Below, in pieces: positions 51,312 through 58,723 of a stretch of DNA of 64,000 nt (positions are counted from its first letter, which is position 1; each line of letters starts with the position of its first letter). A model generated the notes under the pieces. It saw nothing but the letters and a program-made list of their open reading frames with translations, did no database searches and was not told where the DNA came from. The DNA is from OLB7 sp966250335 (GTDB lineage Bacteria > Bacteroidota > Ignavibacteria > OLB7). The stretch spans positions 1 through 64,000 of the forward strand of contig CBINGZ010000032.1 in the NCBI GenBank assembly GCA_966250335.1, written 5' to 3'. The position numbers were made by a program, and so were the translations under genes.

Positions 51312-52085
51312 ATGGCACGGAACGATTATGAGGCGTTGCTGGAACGCTACGTCAACGGCACGCTCTCGGCGGCGGAGGAGGAGGAGTTCTTCATCCATGT
51401 GGCGCTGAACCGGGAGCTGCGCAACGATCTCAAGGCGCAGCGGATTCTTCAGGATGCGATGCAGAAGGATCGCAACGCGGAACCGGTGCAGCACACGGCG
51501 CTCAGGTCGCGGGTCGCGGAGACGCTTGCAGCATCGCCGGCCGTCGCCTCGAATCCGGAGCAGACCTTCTCCGGGGCCGGGGCCCGGGAAGCCGTTGCCG
51601 GCGGGCCCGGCTGGGCGATCGGGACCGGGCTGATCGCAGTTGCAATTGTTGCGATATTATTCTCCTTCTCGATTTTTTCCTCGTCGGATTCCTCTGTCGA
51701 CAGCGAGGACGCGTCCGCCCGTCCCGGCTCCGTTAAAACGGCACCCGTTCCCTTCGATCGTGAAGAACGATCGGGGGGAAACGGAGCGGAGCCGGAGGCG
51801 GTGCGGCGCAGTCCCGATATCGGCACACGATCCGACGCGGTTCCGGCGCCCGCCGGCGCGGCCGTCCCGAGCGCGTCATCGGGAGCCGACGCCCGGCGCT
51901 CCCCGGAGCGCCCGTCGGCCGACGACGGCGCGATCGATCGCGTTAATCCGCCGGCGACCGCGGCCGACCGAAATATATCGCATGAAGATGACTCGGCCGT
52001 TCGTCGATCGACGAGAACGGGCAACGATTCCGTCCCGATGAGACTTCAGCTTGATTTCGACACCAGCAGAATGAAGCCTCGCTGA
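51312..52085 (+). CDS. Probable membrane anti-sigma factor
   Basis: 257 residues. An N-terminal cytoplasmic helical part (YEALLERYVNGTLSAAEEEEFF, LRNDLKAQRILQDAMQ) resembles anti-sigma or zinc-finger-less anti-sigma domains. One membrane helix lies at about 100-122 (WAIGTGLIAVAIVAILFSFSIF). The extracytoplasmic tail of about 130 residues is Ser/Asp/Pro/Ala-rich and probably disordered. It is two bases after the sigma gene. The H-x3-C-x2-C zinc motif of ZAS anti-sigma factors is not present. Confidence 0.65.
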   Translation: MARNDYEALLERYVNGTLSAAEEEEFFIHVALNRELRNDLKAQRILQDAMQKDRNAEPVQHTALRSRVAETLAASPAVASNPEQTFSGAGAREAVAGGPGWAIGTGLIAVAIVAILFSFSIFSSSDSSVDSEDASARPGSVKTAPVPFDREERSGGNGAEPEAVRRSPDIGTRSDAVPAPAGAAVPSASSGADARRSPERPSADDGAIDRVNPPATAADRNISHEDDSAVRRSTRTGNDSVPMRLQLDFDTSRMKPR

Positions 52086-52113
52086 CCGCCCGGTCCCACT
52101 GAACGATTCCCTC

Positions 52114-52180
52114 GCCCGGACCTTTCTTCGGTCCGGGCATGGCGACGAAGTCCCGAACTCCCCCGGGGCTTCGTCTTTTT
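52114..52180 (+). terminator. Double terminator after the sigma/anti-sigma operon
   Basis: First stem GCCCGGACC/GGTCCGGGC (52114-52138), second ACGAAGTCCC/GGGGCTTCGT (52145-52174) followed by five T at 52176-52180. The second is a strong intrinsic terminator. Confidence 0.8.
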
Positions 52181-52191
52181 CTTGTCGGTGA

Positions 52192-52235
52192 GATGTGGAA
52201 GTGAGAAGGAGTTTGCGATGTGGAAGTGAGAAGGA
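52192..52235. repeat. Two direct copies of a 19-bp unit
   Basis: GATGTGGAAGTGAGAAGGA at 52192-52210 and again at 52217-52235, 25-base period. Confidence 0.85.
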
Positions 52236-52320
52236 AGTGGACGCAGGAAGGAATTGTGTCCCCAATAGGCTCGCGAAAGGAGGGCCCGCGTATAGCGGAA
52301 AATACCTTCCAACGGAGACC

Positions 52321-52492
52321 GGCTCCCGTAGGGAGCGCCCATATGTAGCTGAAGACGATTCTTTTTTCTTGAAGCGCCGTAGGTGCGTACCATTCTTCCC
52401 TTCCGCGGAAATGAAGAATGGTACGCACCTACGGCGCTAATGATTATTGGGGGGCTACTGTTGCTACATCTGGTTCGCCCCTACGGGGCTGG
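52321..52492. repeat. REP-like cluster with a 25-bp perfect inverted repeat
   Basis: Four related units. Unit A (52321-52349) contains GCTCCCGTAGGGAGC and ends CATATGTAGC. Unit B (52373-52397) begins AGCGCCGTAGGTGCG; its exact reverse complement B' follows at 52414-52438 with a 16-base spacer holding TTCCGCGGAA. Unit C (about 52463-52492) is a reversed A-type unit (CCCCTACGGGG, GCTACAT). The shared core is CCGTAGG-n-GCG-n-n-CC with ATGTAGC, and the order is A B, B' C inverted. Intergenic repeats with this kind of core occur scattered in several bacterial genomes; a transposase partner is not seen here. Confidence 0.75.
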
Positions 52493-52500
52493 CAGAAGGG

Positions 52501-52716
52501 GAATTCGTCGGTTCGGGGTTGACAGGGAATCCGTTGGCTCTGGGCCGGCAGGAGGGAAACTCGTTGGTTTCGAGGCTGGAGGATGGAGGATTCCTCGGCT
52601 TCGAGGGTGAATGGGGGATGGGGATATCATTTATGGATCTGGAAGAACGGGGATGTATCGGTTTCGGAACCGGAGGAAGGGAAAATTATCGGCCTTGGAG
52701 CCGGAAGAAGAGAAAT
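52501..52716. repeat. Degenerate ~30-bp tandem repeats
   Basis: About seven imperfect units of roughly 30 bases with the theme TCGGTTTCGGAACCGGAGGA followed by AGGGAAA-type ends (e.g. starts near 52507, 52534, 52564, 52595, 52658, 52689). An open frame spans them, but its protein is low-complexity and featureless, so it is not called. Confidence 0.6.
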
Positions 52717-52927
52717 CCACCGTTGACATGGCCCGGAGAGAGGCTGGAACAACAGATGTTAATTTTGAAATACAAATATCGTGAAAAGATTCACTCGGTC
52801 CCGTGTGATGTTTTGCGCTGTTGCCGTGTTAGCTCCCTGAAGGCGTCGTCGCCGACGCGCCGGGAACTGGATCATGATCGCGAACCGACGTCAACAGAAT
52901 ACATACACGTAATCTGAGGAAGATGAG
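52717..52927 (+). promoter_or_regulatory. Upstream region of the secreted protein gene
   Basis: TAATTTTG at 52760-52767 matches the Bacteroidota -7 consensus TAnnTTTG, but no TTG stands at the right distance (the nearest is at 52723). The leader is then about 160 bases. GAGGAAGATGAG precedes the ATG at 52928. Confidence 0.35.
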
Positions 52928-55198
52928 ATGAAATTCAATCGCTTACTGAGGCATGCATTGCTGGCGCTTATCGCCCTGGCGACATGCTGGACGACGGCTA
53001 CCGCCGCCGCTCCCGGGGCGCCGCAGGGACTCCAGGCAATGAGTCTGGGGGACACGAAGTTCCGTCTGACATGGACCGCCGGAGAGGGAGGATCGGCCGA
53101 CGGGTTCTCCGTCTGGATGGCGAACGGGATCACGACCGATCCCGCGCAGTTCTCACGTATCTCGAAGGAGTCGATGACGAGATACAACTCGATGATCTCC
53201 ACCGACAGCCTGACCCAGACCCTCGGAAAGTCGCCGGGAGGGACCGTCGGCATGTTCTGGTTCACCACCGCCGCGCTGGCCGAGGGGGACTACTCGTTCT
53301 ATGTGACGGCCGAGAACGGCGACGGAGTCGGCGCCAGCCCGATCGTTCACGGGTCGCTGAAGGTCCTGCCTGCGCTCAACATCGTCTCCAGGCCGCAGAC
53401 GAACGGATGGATCGGGAGCCGATATCTGTATCGCATAGAGACCGACCTGGAGGATACGAGCAAGCCGGTGACCTACATGCTCCTCTCCGGTCCCGGCGGC
53501 AACGACAACAGCGGGTTCATCAGCGGCAACACGATCGATTTCATTCCGGAGAACCCGGGCCGGTATACGATGCGGGTGCAGGCGTTCGTTGCCGGCATGA
53601 AGCCGGCGGTTCAGGAGTGGGAGCTGGTGATCGGCTCCTGCACCGTGCCGGGCGTCGTGACCGGTACCGTCAAGGATGATCAGGGAAATCCCGCGACCGA
53701 CGTCAAGGTCACCGCGGTTCCCGTCGTGAACATTCCGGGCACCATCTGGTACGGTGAGGAGATCAGCACGAGCGTCGAGAACGGTTCGTACAATCTCTCG
53801 CTGGAGTCAGGTTCCTATCTGATCTACGTGAGCGGCGACGGAATCATGAAGCAGTACTATCCGAGCGGCTCGACGCAGGAGCAGGGGCGCCCCATCATGG
53901 TCGCCTGCAGCACCGCCACCAGGATCGACTTCAACGTGGAGCCTTATGTCGAGATCAATTATCACTCCATCTCCGGCACCGTCACCGACGCCGCGAGCGG
54001 TGATCCGATCGAGAAGATGATGGTGCTCGCCTACGGTCTCGACGCGACGGGAAGAACCCAGTACGGAATGGACTTGACCGACGCGAACGGGAACTACACC
54101 ATCGAGAAGCTGCCGGACGTCTGCACCTACATCGTTCAGACCAGATCGGAGTACGATACTGCTTCCAACGGCGTCGTACGTGAGAGATATCTGGCCCAGT
54201 TCTACGACCATGTCCCGACCCGTGAGGAGGCGACGTCGCTCACCCTGACGGGCGATCTGACGGGTATCGACTTCGGATTGACGAAGCGGGGCGAATATTC
54301 CAACGGAGTCTCCGGTGTGCTTCAGAACAGCACCGGCGCGGGTATCAGCGGACGGATCGTCCTGCTCCCCGTCTCCTCGGAGCTGCGCGGCACCATAGGG
54401 GGCCAGCTCATGACGGAAACCGACGGAACCTTCAGCCTCGAGAATGTGGCGCCGGGCGATTATATCGTCTACGGAATTCCTGAAAGCCGCTCGTATGTGG
54501 CGGCCTACTACAACGCGAACGGCACGGCCGTGACGGTCTGGGCCGACGCCTCGCTCGTCACCGTCTCCGGCGACGCCATGACCACGGGGGTTACGGTGAT
54601 TCTCTCGGATCGCGAGACGGGTGGAACCGCCAAGCTCTCGGGAGTCGTCTCCGCGAACGTCGGCCGGATCAAGTCGGGGGGAAGCTCTCCGCAGTCCGAC
54701 AAGCCGGTCTCCGGCGCGGGTATCACCATCGTCAGGAACGGCGTGGTGGCCGACCAGGCGACGAGCGACGCGCTGGGCCGTTTCGAGCTGACGGAAGTGC
54801 CGAGCGGCACCGTCACCGTCATCGTCGACAAGCCGGGCTACGATGTCTACAGAGCCGAGCTGACGATCGACGAGGAGAATCCGCTCGATATCAACGTGCC
54901 GCTCAGCGTGAGCGGGACGAGCGGTGTGGAGCGGGAAGGAATAAAGAGCATCGAGGTTGCAGTATCTCCCAATCCGATCATATCGAACGGAATGATCACG
55001 TTCGAGGCGGATGGATCGACGGCGCGCGTTCACCTGGTGGATGTCATGGGTCGCGAGGTCCGTTCGTTCGAGGTCGGCACTGCCGCGGGTCGTACCACGG
55101 TGGAGCTCGATGTGCGCGGAATGGCGAGCGGGATCTACTACGTTCGTGTCATGACGGCGAAGTCGATACGGACGGTTCCGGTGGAGATCGTTCGTTGA
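52928..55198 (+). CDS. Secreted FN3/CarboxypepD-repeat protein with T9SS tail
   Basis: 756 residues. Signal peptide LLALIALATCWTTATA. Domains: FN3-like (about 28-145: PGAPQGLQAMSLGDTKFRLTW), a second Ig-like domain (150-240), then carboxypeptidase-regulatory-like beta sandwiches (about 245-340: GVVTGTVKDDQGNPATDV; 350-450: SISGTVTDAASGDPIEKMMV; 460-560; 580-665: AKLSGVVSA, ATSDALGRFELTEVPSGTVTV). The tail begins AVSPNPIISNGMITFEAD and ends ASGIYYVRVMTA, VEIVR. The GRFEL...VPSGTVTV module is shared with the next gene. Surface or released protein; role unknown. Confidence 0.82.
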   Translation: MKFNRLLRHALLALIALATCWTTATAAAPGAPQGLQAMSLGDTKFRLTWTAGEGGSADGFSVWMANGITTDPAQFSRISKESMTRYNSMISTDSLTQTLGKSPGGTVGMFWFTTAALAEGDYSFYVTAENGDGVGASPIVHGSLKVLPALNIVSRPQTNGWIGSRYLYRIETDLEDTSKPVTYMLLSGPGGNDNSGFISGNTIDFIPENPGRYTMRVQAFVAGMKPAVQEWELVIGSCTVPGVVTGTVKDDQGNPATDVKVTAVPVVNIPGTIWYGEEISTSVENGSYNLSLESGSYLIYVSGDGIMKQYYPSGSTQEQGRPIMVACSTATRIDFNVEPYVEINYHSISGTVTDAASGDPIEKMMVLAYGLDATGRTQYGMDLTDANGNYTIEKLPDVCTYIVQTRSEYDTASNGVVRERYLAQFYDHVPTREEATSLTLTGDLTGIDFGLTKRGEYSNGVSGVLQNSTGAGISGRIVLLPVSSELRGTIGGQLMTETDGTFSLENVAPGDYIVYGIPESRSYVAAYYNANGTAVTVWADASLVTVSGDAMTTGVTVILSDRETGGTAKLSGVVSANVGRIKSGGSSPQSDKPVSGAGITIVRNGVVADQATSDALGRFELTEVPSGTVTVIVDKPGYDVYRAELTIDEENPLDINVPLSVSGTSGVEREGIKSIEVAVSPNPIISNGMITFEADGSTARVHLVDVMGREVRSFEVGTAAGRTTVELDVRGMASGIYYVRVMTAKSIRTVPVEIVR

Positions 55199-55226
55199 CA
55201 GCCGGACTCACCCCGGCGTGAAGAGA

Positions 55227-55260
55227 CCCGGCGGACTGACCCTCCGCCGGGTTTCGTTTA
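55227..55260 (+). terminator. Intrinsic terminator between the two paralogues
   Basis: ACCCGGCGGA/TCCGCCGGGT stem followed by TTCGTTTAT. Confidence 0.75.
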
Positions 55261-55288
55261 TCGATTCAATCCGCAGAAGGAGCTTATC

Positions 55289-56617
55289 ATGATATTTCGC
55301 CGACTTCTTTTTGTTGTCATCTCCGCGTTCGTCGTGCTCCTGTTGCCGGCGCCTGAAGCGTTCGCCGGCGGCGGCGCCGTATCGTACTATTCCCTCTCCG
55401 GAACGGTTACCCTGGCGGTCGACGGCTCTCCCGTCAGCGATATGCGCGTGGTTGCCTACGGCGCGGACACGGCGAAGAAAATATCGTTCTATCACTCGAC
55501 ATATACCGACGAACGCGGCAGATACAGGTTCGACAGCATCAACGATCTCTGTTCATACAATGTGCAGATATTGCCCGAGTACGATACGCTGCTCGACGGC
55601 ACGATCCTTGCGCAGTATCCGACGCAGTTCTACGATCGTTCCTCCACGTTCCATGGGGCGAAGCTCCTGAAACTCACGAGCGATACCACGGGGATCGATT
55701 TTCCGCTGACGAAGCGGGTCATCCACCGGAACGGCGTTACAGGCGTGCTGCGCGATTGGGCCGGGAAGCCGGTCGAGGGAAGGGTGACTCTGACGCCGAT
55801 CTCCACAATATATCGCGGGTATGTCCCGCGCCGCGCCGTTGCCGGTCCCGACGGGGCATTCGGCTTCAGCGATCTGGCGCCCGGAACATGGATCGTCTTC
55901 GGCGATCCCGCGGACCGTGGAACGGCCGCGGGCTATTACGATATGAACGGTCCGGCCGCGACGATCTGGCTCGATGCGACGCTGGTGACGGTCGGCCCGG
56001 AAGGGACGGTGTCGGGGCTGGAGATCAGGTGCCCGGAGCGGAAGGTCGCGGGCTCGGCCCGGATTTCGGGAACAGTCGTCTGGAGTCCGACCGGCGTCGT
56101 CTCGCCCGGGTACAGCGTCCATGAGCATATGCCGGTCGAGGGGGCGCGGATCACCGTGCTGCTGGAGGGGAGGGTCGCGGATCGCGCAGTCACCGATCTC
56201 CAAGGGAAGTTCGAGTTGAAGGAGGTCCCTTCCGGGCCGGTGACGCTGGTCGTCGACAAGCCCGGCTATCGCGTCCACAGGATCGACACGGTTCTCGACG
56301 ACGGGGGACGGCTCTCGCTGCGGCTGTGGGTCGGGAGCGGTCTCTCGGACGTTGAGATGGAATCGATTCCGGTCGAGGCGATCTCGATCTATCCCAACCC
56401 GATTGTTTCCACGTCCCTTCTGCAACTGCATCGTTCAGGTCGCGGCGGCCGTGCCGGAATCATGCTGACCGATCTTACGGGGCGGACCGTGCTGACATTC
56501 GACACCGAGGACGATATGGTGGAACTGAGCGCCGCCGATCTGCCGGGCGGGGTCTACTACCTGCGCGTGAGAACCGCCGCATCCGTTGCAAGTTTTCCCA
56601 TCGTGGTAAGCCGCTAA
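55289..56617 (+). CDS. Secreted CarboxypepD-repeat protein with T9SS tail, paralogue of the previous gene
   Basis: 442 residues. Signal peptide LLFVVISAFVVLLLPAPEAFA. The body matches the second half of the preceding protein: YYSLSGTVTLAVDGSPVSDMRV, DERGRYRFDSINDLCSYNVQI, FPLTKRVIHRNGVTGVLRD, LAPGTWIVFGDPADRGTAAGYY, DLQGKFELKEVPSGPVTLVVDKPGY. The tail begins ISIYPNPIVSTSLLQL and ends LPGGVYYLRVRTA, PIVVSR. The two genes are a tandem duplication in which this one lacks the FN3 and first Ig domains. A GAAGGAGC site precedes the ATG. Confidence 0.82.
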   Translation: MIFRRLLFVVISAFVVLLLPAPEAFAGGGAVSYYSLSGTVTLAVDGSPVSDMRVVAYGADTAKKISFYHSTYTDERGRYRFDSINDLCSYNVQILPEYDTLLDGTILAQYPTQFYDRSSTFHGAKLLKLTSDTTGIDFPLTKRVIHRNGVTGVLRDWAGKPVEGRVTLTPISTIYRGYVPRRAVAGPDGAFGFSDLAPGTWIVFGDPADRGTAAGYYDMNGPAATIWLDATLVTVGPEGTVSGLEIRCPERKVAGSARISGTVVWSPTGVVSPGYSVHEHMPVEGARITVLLEGRVADRAVTDLQGKFELKEVPSGPVTLVVDKPGYRVHRIDTVLDDGGRLSLRLWVGSGLSDVEMESIPVEAISIYPNPIVSTSLLQLHRSGRGGRAGIMLTDLTGRTVLTFDTEDDMVELSAADLPGGVYYLRVRTAASVASFPIVVSR

Positions 56618-56640
56618 GGGGTTGAGCGACCTGATGGGAA

Positions 56641-56673
56641 GAGCCCGGCGGACACTGGGAGCCCGCCGGGCTC
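56641..56673 (+). terminator. Intrinsic hairpin after the second paralogue
   Basis: GAGCCCGGCGG pairs with CCGCCGGGCTC. It lies between convergent genes and could serve both strands. Confidence 0.7.
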
Positions 56674-56719
56674 AGTTATATCCGGGGCGGTCGAACGGGT
56701 GATCGAATCGTTGTCCGAT

Positions 56720-57454
56720 TTATTGCCCGTTGAGTGAAACCCGTTCGATATGCTTCTTCTCGATCAGATAATAGAAGAGATACATGCTCGCCTGGTTGAT
56801 CGCCATCGCAACGATCCCCGCGATCGAGCCCGCCAGCAGCGCGCTCCCGTAGCCGTTTGCCTGTCCGATTCCATACATCGGATTGGCGAAATATCTGTAC
56901 GGTCCGGTCTGCTTGAAGCCTGAGAGGGAGCGGCCGACGAAGAGATCCTTGTAGTAGTAGGCGTCGATCCCGATGATCAGCGCGGCCCAGACGTTGACCA
57001 CCATGCCGACCAGGGTGAGCGCCACGCCCGCTCCGGTCAGAATCGCCCCGGCACCTTCGCCGAAGAGTCCCGTCGACATGCTCGTCCGTTCGATCAGCAG
57101 ACCGAAGGAGAGACCGCGGTGAATGAAGAAGAGGGCGGTGATCGCCTGATAGATCTGGAACGCGGTCGCCTCGCCGTATCGCCGGATCATCCGCTCGGCG
57201 ATTCCGTTCGGCACGAAGCTGGCGAAGAGAAGAATATATCGAAGTACGAACACCGCCACGAAATATATCATGACGCCGTTCATGCCGATCATATCGCTGT
57301 AGAGCAGTCCCAGCAGCAGACTCGAGACCGTCAGCAGAAGGAGCACGACCCGCAGCCGGCTGAGGTTGTCCACCAGTATACCGCTCATCGCCAGGAGCGT
57401 CAGCCCGATCTCCTTGATCGTCTCCGTCACTTTCGATACCACCGTGTCGGCCAT
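56720..57454 (-). CDS. PEMT/ICMT-like membrane methyltransferase family protein
   Basis: 244 residues with about six hydrophobic segments (LRVVLLLLTVSSLLLGLLY, VMIYFVAVFVLRYILLFASF, AILTGAGVALTLVGMVVNVWAALIIGIDAYYY and C-terminal). The catalytic pattern of the isoprenylcysteine/phospholipid methyltransferase fold is visible: GPYRY (184-188), NPMYG (191-195), then Glu232 and Glu237 in YLIEKKHIER. Phospholipid or small-molecule methylation is inferred. A 130-base gap separates it from ddl upstream in the same direction. Confidence 0.7.
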   Translation of the reverse strand: MADTVVSKVTETIKEIGLTLLAMSGILVDNLSRLRVVLLLLTVSSLLLGLLYSDMIGMNGVMIYFVAVFVLRYILLFASFVPNGIAERMIRRYGEATAFQIYQAITALFFIHRGLSFGLLIERTSMSTGLFGEGAGAILTGAGVALTLVGMVVNVWAALIIGIDAYYYKDLFVGRSLSGFKQTGPYRYFANPMYGIGQANGYGSALLAGSIAGIVAMAINQASMYLFYYLIEKKHIERVSLNGQ

Positions 57455-57584
57455 CTGTTCGTTCCCTGTTCCGCCATGTTGTCCGTTGATCTTCTCTTCG
57501 GGCTACAACATAGGGGAGGGAAGGGGTGTTCCGGCGTTGAGACGGAGGGGTGTTATGAATTGGTGATGCGGGACGCCGCCGGGC

Positions 57585-58715
57585 TCAGGCCTCGTCCCCG
57601 TAGCTCGTCCGGAGCGCCGAATCGCGTTCGTGCCGTTGCAGCGCGAGCTGGATGAGCCTGTCGATAAGCTCGGTATACGAGATGCCGCTCGCCTCCCACA
57701 ACTTCGGGTACATGCTGATACGGGTGAAGCCGGGGATGGTGTTGATCTCGTTGACGAAGATCTCCTCTTCGTCCCGCAGGAAGAAATCGACACGCGCCAT
57801 CCCCTCGCAGCAGAGCTCGCGGAACGCGTCCACCGCATAGGTTCGGAGCTTGAGGGTGAGATGTTCGGAGAGATCGGCGGGGATCTTCAGCAGGGCCCCC
57901 TTCTCGTCGATATACTTCGCCTCGTACGAGTACCATTCATGCTGCGGGATGATCTCGCCGGGGACGGAGGCGATCGGCTCCTCGTTGCCGAGCACCGCGC
58001 ATTCGATCTCTCGTCCTTCGATAAATTCCTCCACCAGCACCTTGTTGTCGAAGCGGAACGCGTCGTCCAGCGCGGCCTGAAGTTCTCCGGCGTTCATCAC
58101 CTTGTGGATGCCGACCGAGGAGCCGAGGTTGGCGGGCTTCACGAAGACCGGGAAGCCGAGAAGCCAGGCGATCTCCTCGATCGTGATCTTCTTCGCCGTG
58201 GCCCTGGTGAGCGCGATGAAGTTGGCGATCGGAAGGCCGGCGTCGCGCAGCAGGCGCTTCATCACATCCTTGTCCATCCCGACGGCGGAGCCGAGCACCC
58301 CCGCCCCGACGAAGGGGATGTTCGCCATGCGGAGCATCCCCTGCACCGTGCCGTCCTCACCGAACGGGCCGTGAAGGATCGGAAAGACGACATCGACGGC
58401 GCCGATCGTTTCAGCTCCGGCCGGAAGAGATCCCGCCAGGCTTACCATCTGCCGCGATGTTTCGGTCTCCCCCGGCACCAGGGCGAGGCCGTGGCCCGAG
58501 CCCTGAAGAGTGATCAGCTTCGGATCGTGCGGGTTCAGGAGCTTCATCGACCCGTCGTCGAGATGCCACTTCCCCTGCTTGTCGATCCCGATCATCACGG
58601 GCTCGTACTTCTCCCTGTCGATCGCATCGAGAACGTTCTGTGCCGATTGAAGCGATACCTCGTGTTCGGCCGATTTCCCGCCGAAGAGAATGCCGACTCT
58701 GATTTTTCTGTTCAC
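57585..58715 (-). CDS. ddl: D-alanine--D-alanine ligase
   Basis: 376 residues. ATP-grasp enzyme of peptidoglycan precursor synthesis. Motifs: LFGGKSAEHEVSLQSA at the N-terminus, ILHGPFGEDGTVQG, GVLGSAVGMDKDVMK, the ATP-binding VFVKPANLGSSVGIHK, VEEFIEGREIECAV, then GMARVDFFLRDEEEIFVNEINTIPGFT with the metal ligands. The His/Gly of HGPFGEDG and the loop YEAKY (Tyr) indicate the D-Ala-D-Ala type. It follows the solenoid protein gene by eight bases. Confidence 0.95.
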   Translation of the reverse strand: MNRKIRVGILFGGKSAEHEVSLQSAQNVLDAIDREKYEPVMIGIDKQGKWHLDDGSMKLLNPHDPKLITLQGSGHGLALVPGETETSRQMVSLAGSLPAGAETIGAVDVVFPILHGPFGEDGTVQGMLRMANIPFVGAGVLGSAVGMDKDVMKRLLRDAGLPIANFIALTRATAKKITIEEIAWLLGFPVFVKPANLGSSVGIHKVMNAGELQAALDDAFRFDNKVLVEEFIEGREIECAVLGNEEPIASVPGEIIPQHEWYSYEAKYIDEKGALLKIPADLSEHLTLKLRTYAVDAFRELCCEGMARVDFFLRDEEEIFVNEINTIPGFTRISMYPKLWEASGISYTELIDRLIQLALQRHERDSALRTSYGDEA

Positions 58716-58723
58716 GATAGTTT

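Noticed and set aside
52447..52917. A 156-residue open frame in the repeat-rich gap
   Set aside because: It spans the degenerate tandem repeats, is low-complexity, and has no recognisable domain or ribosome site.
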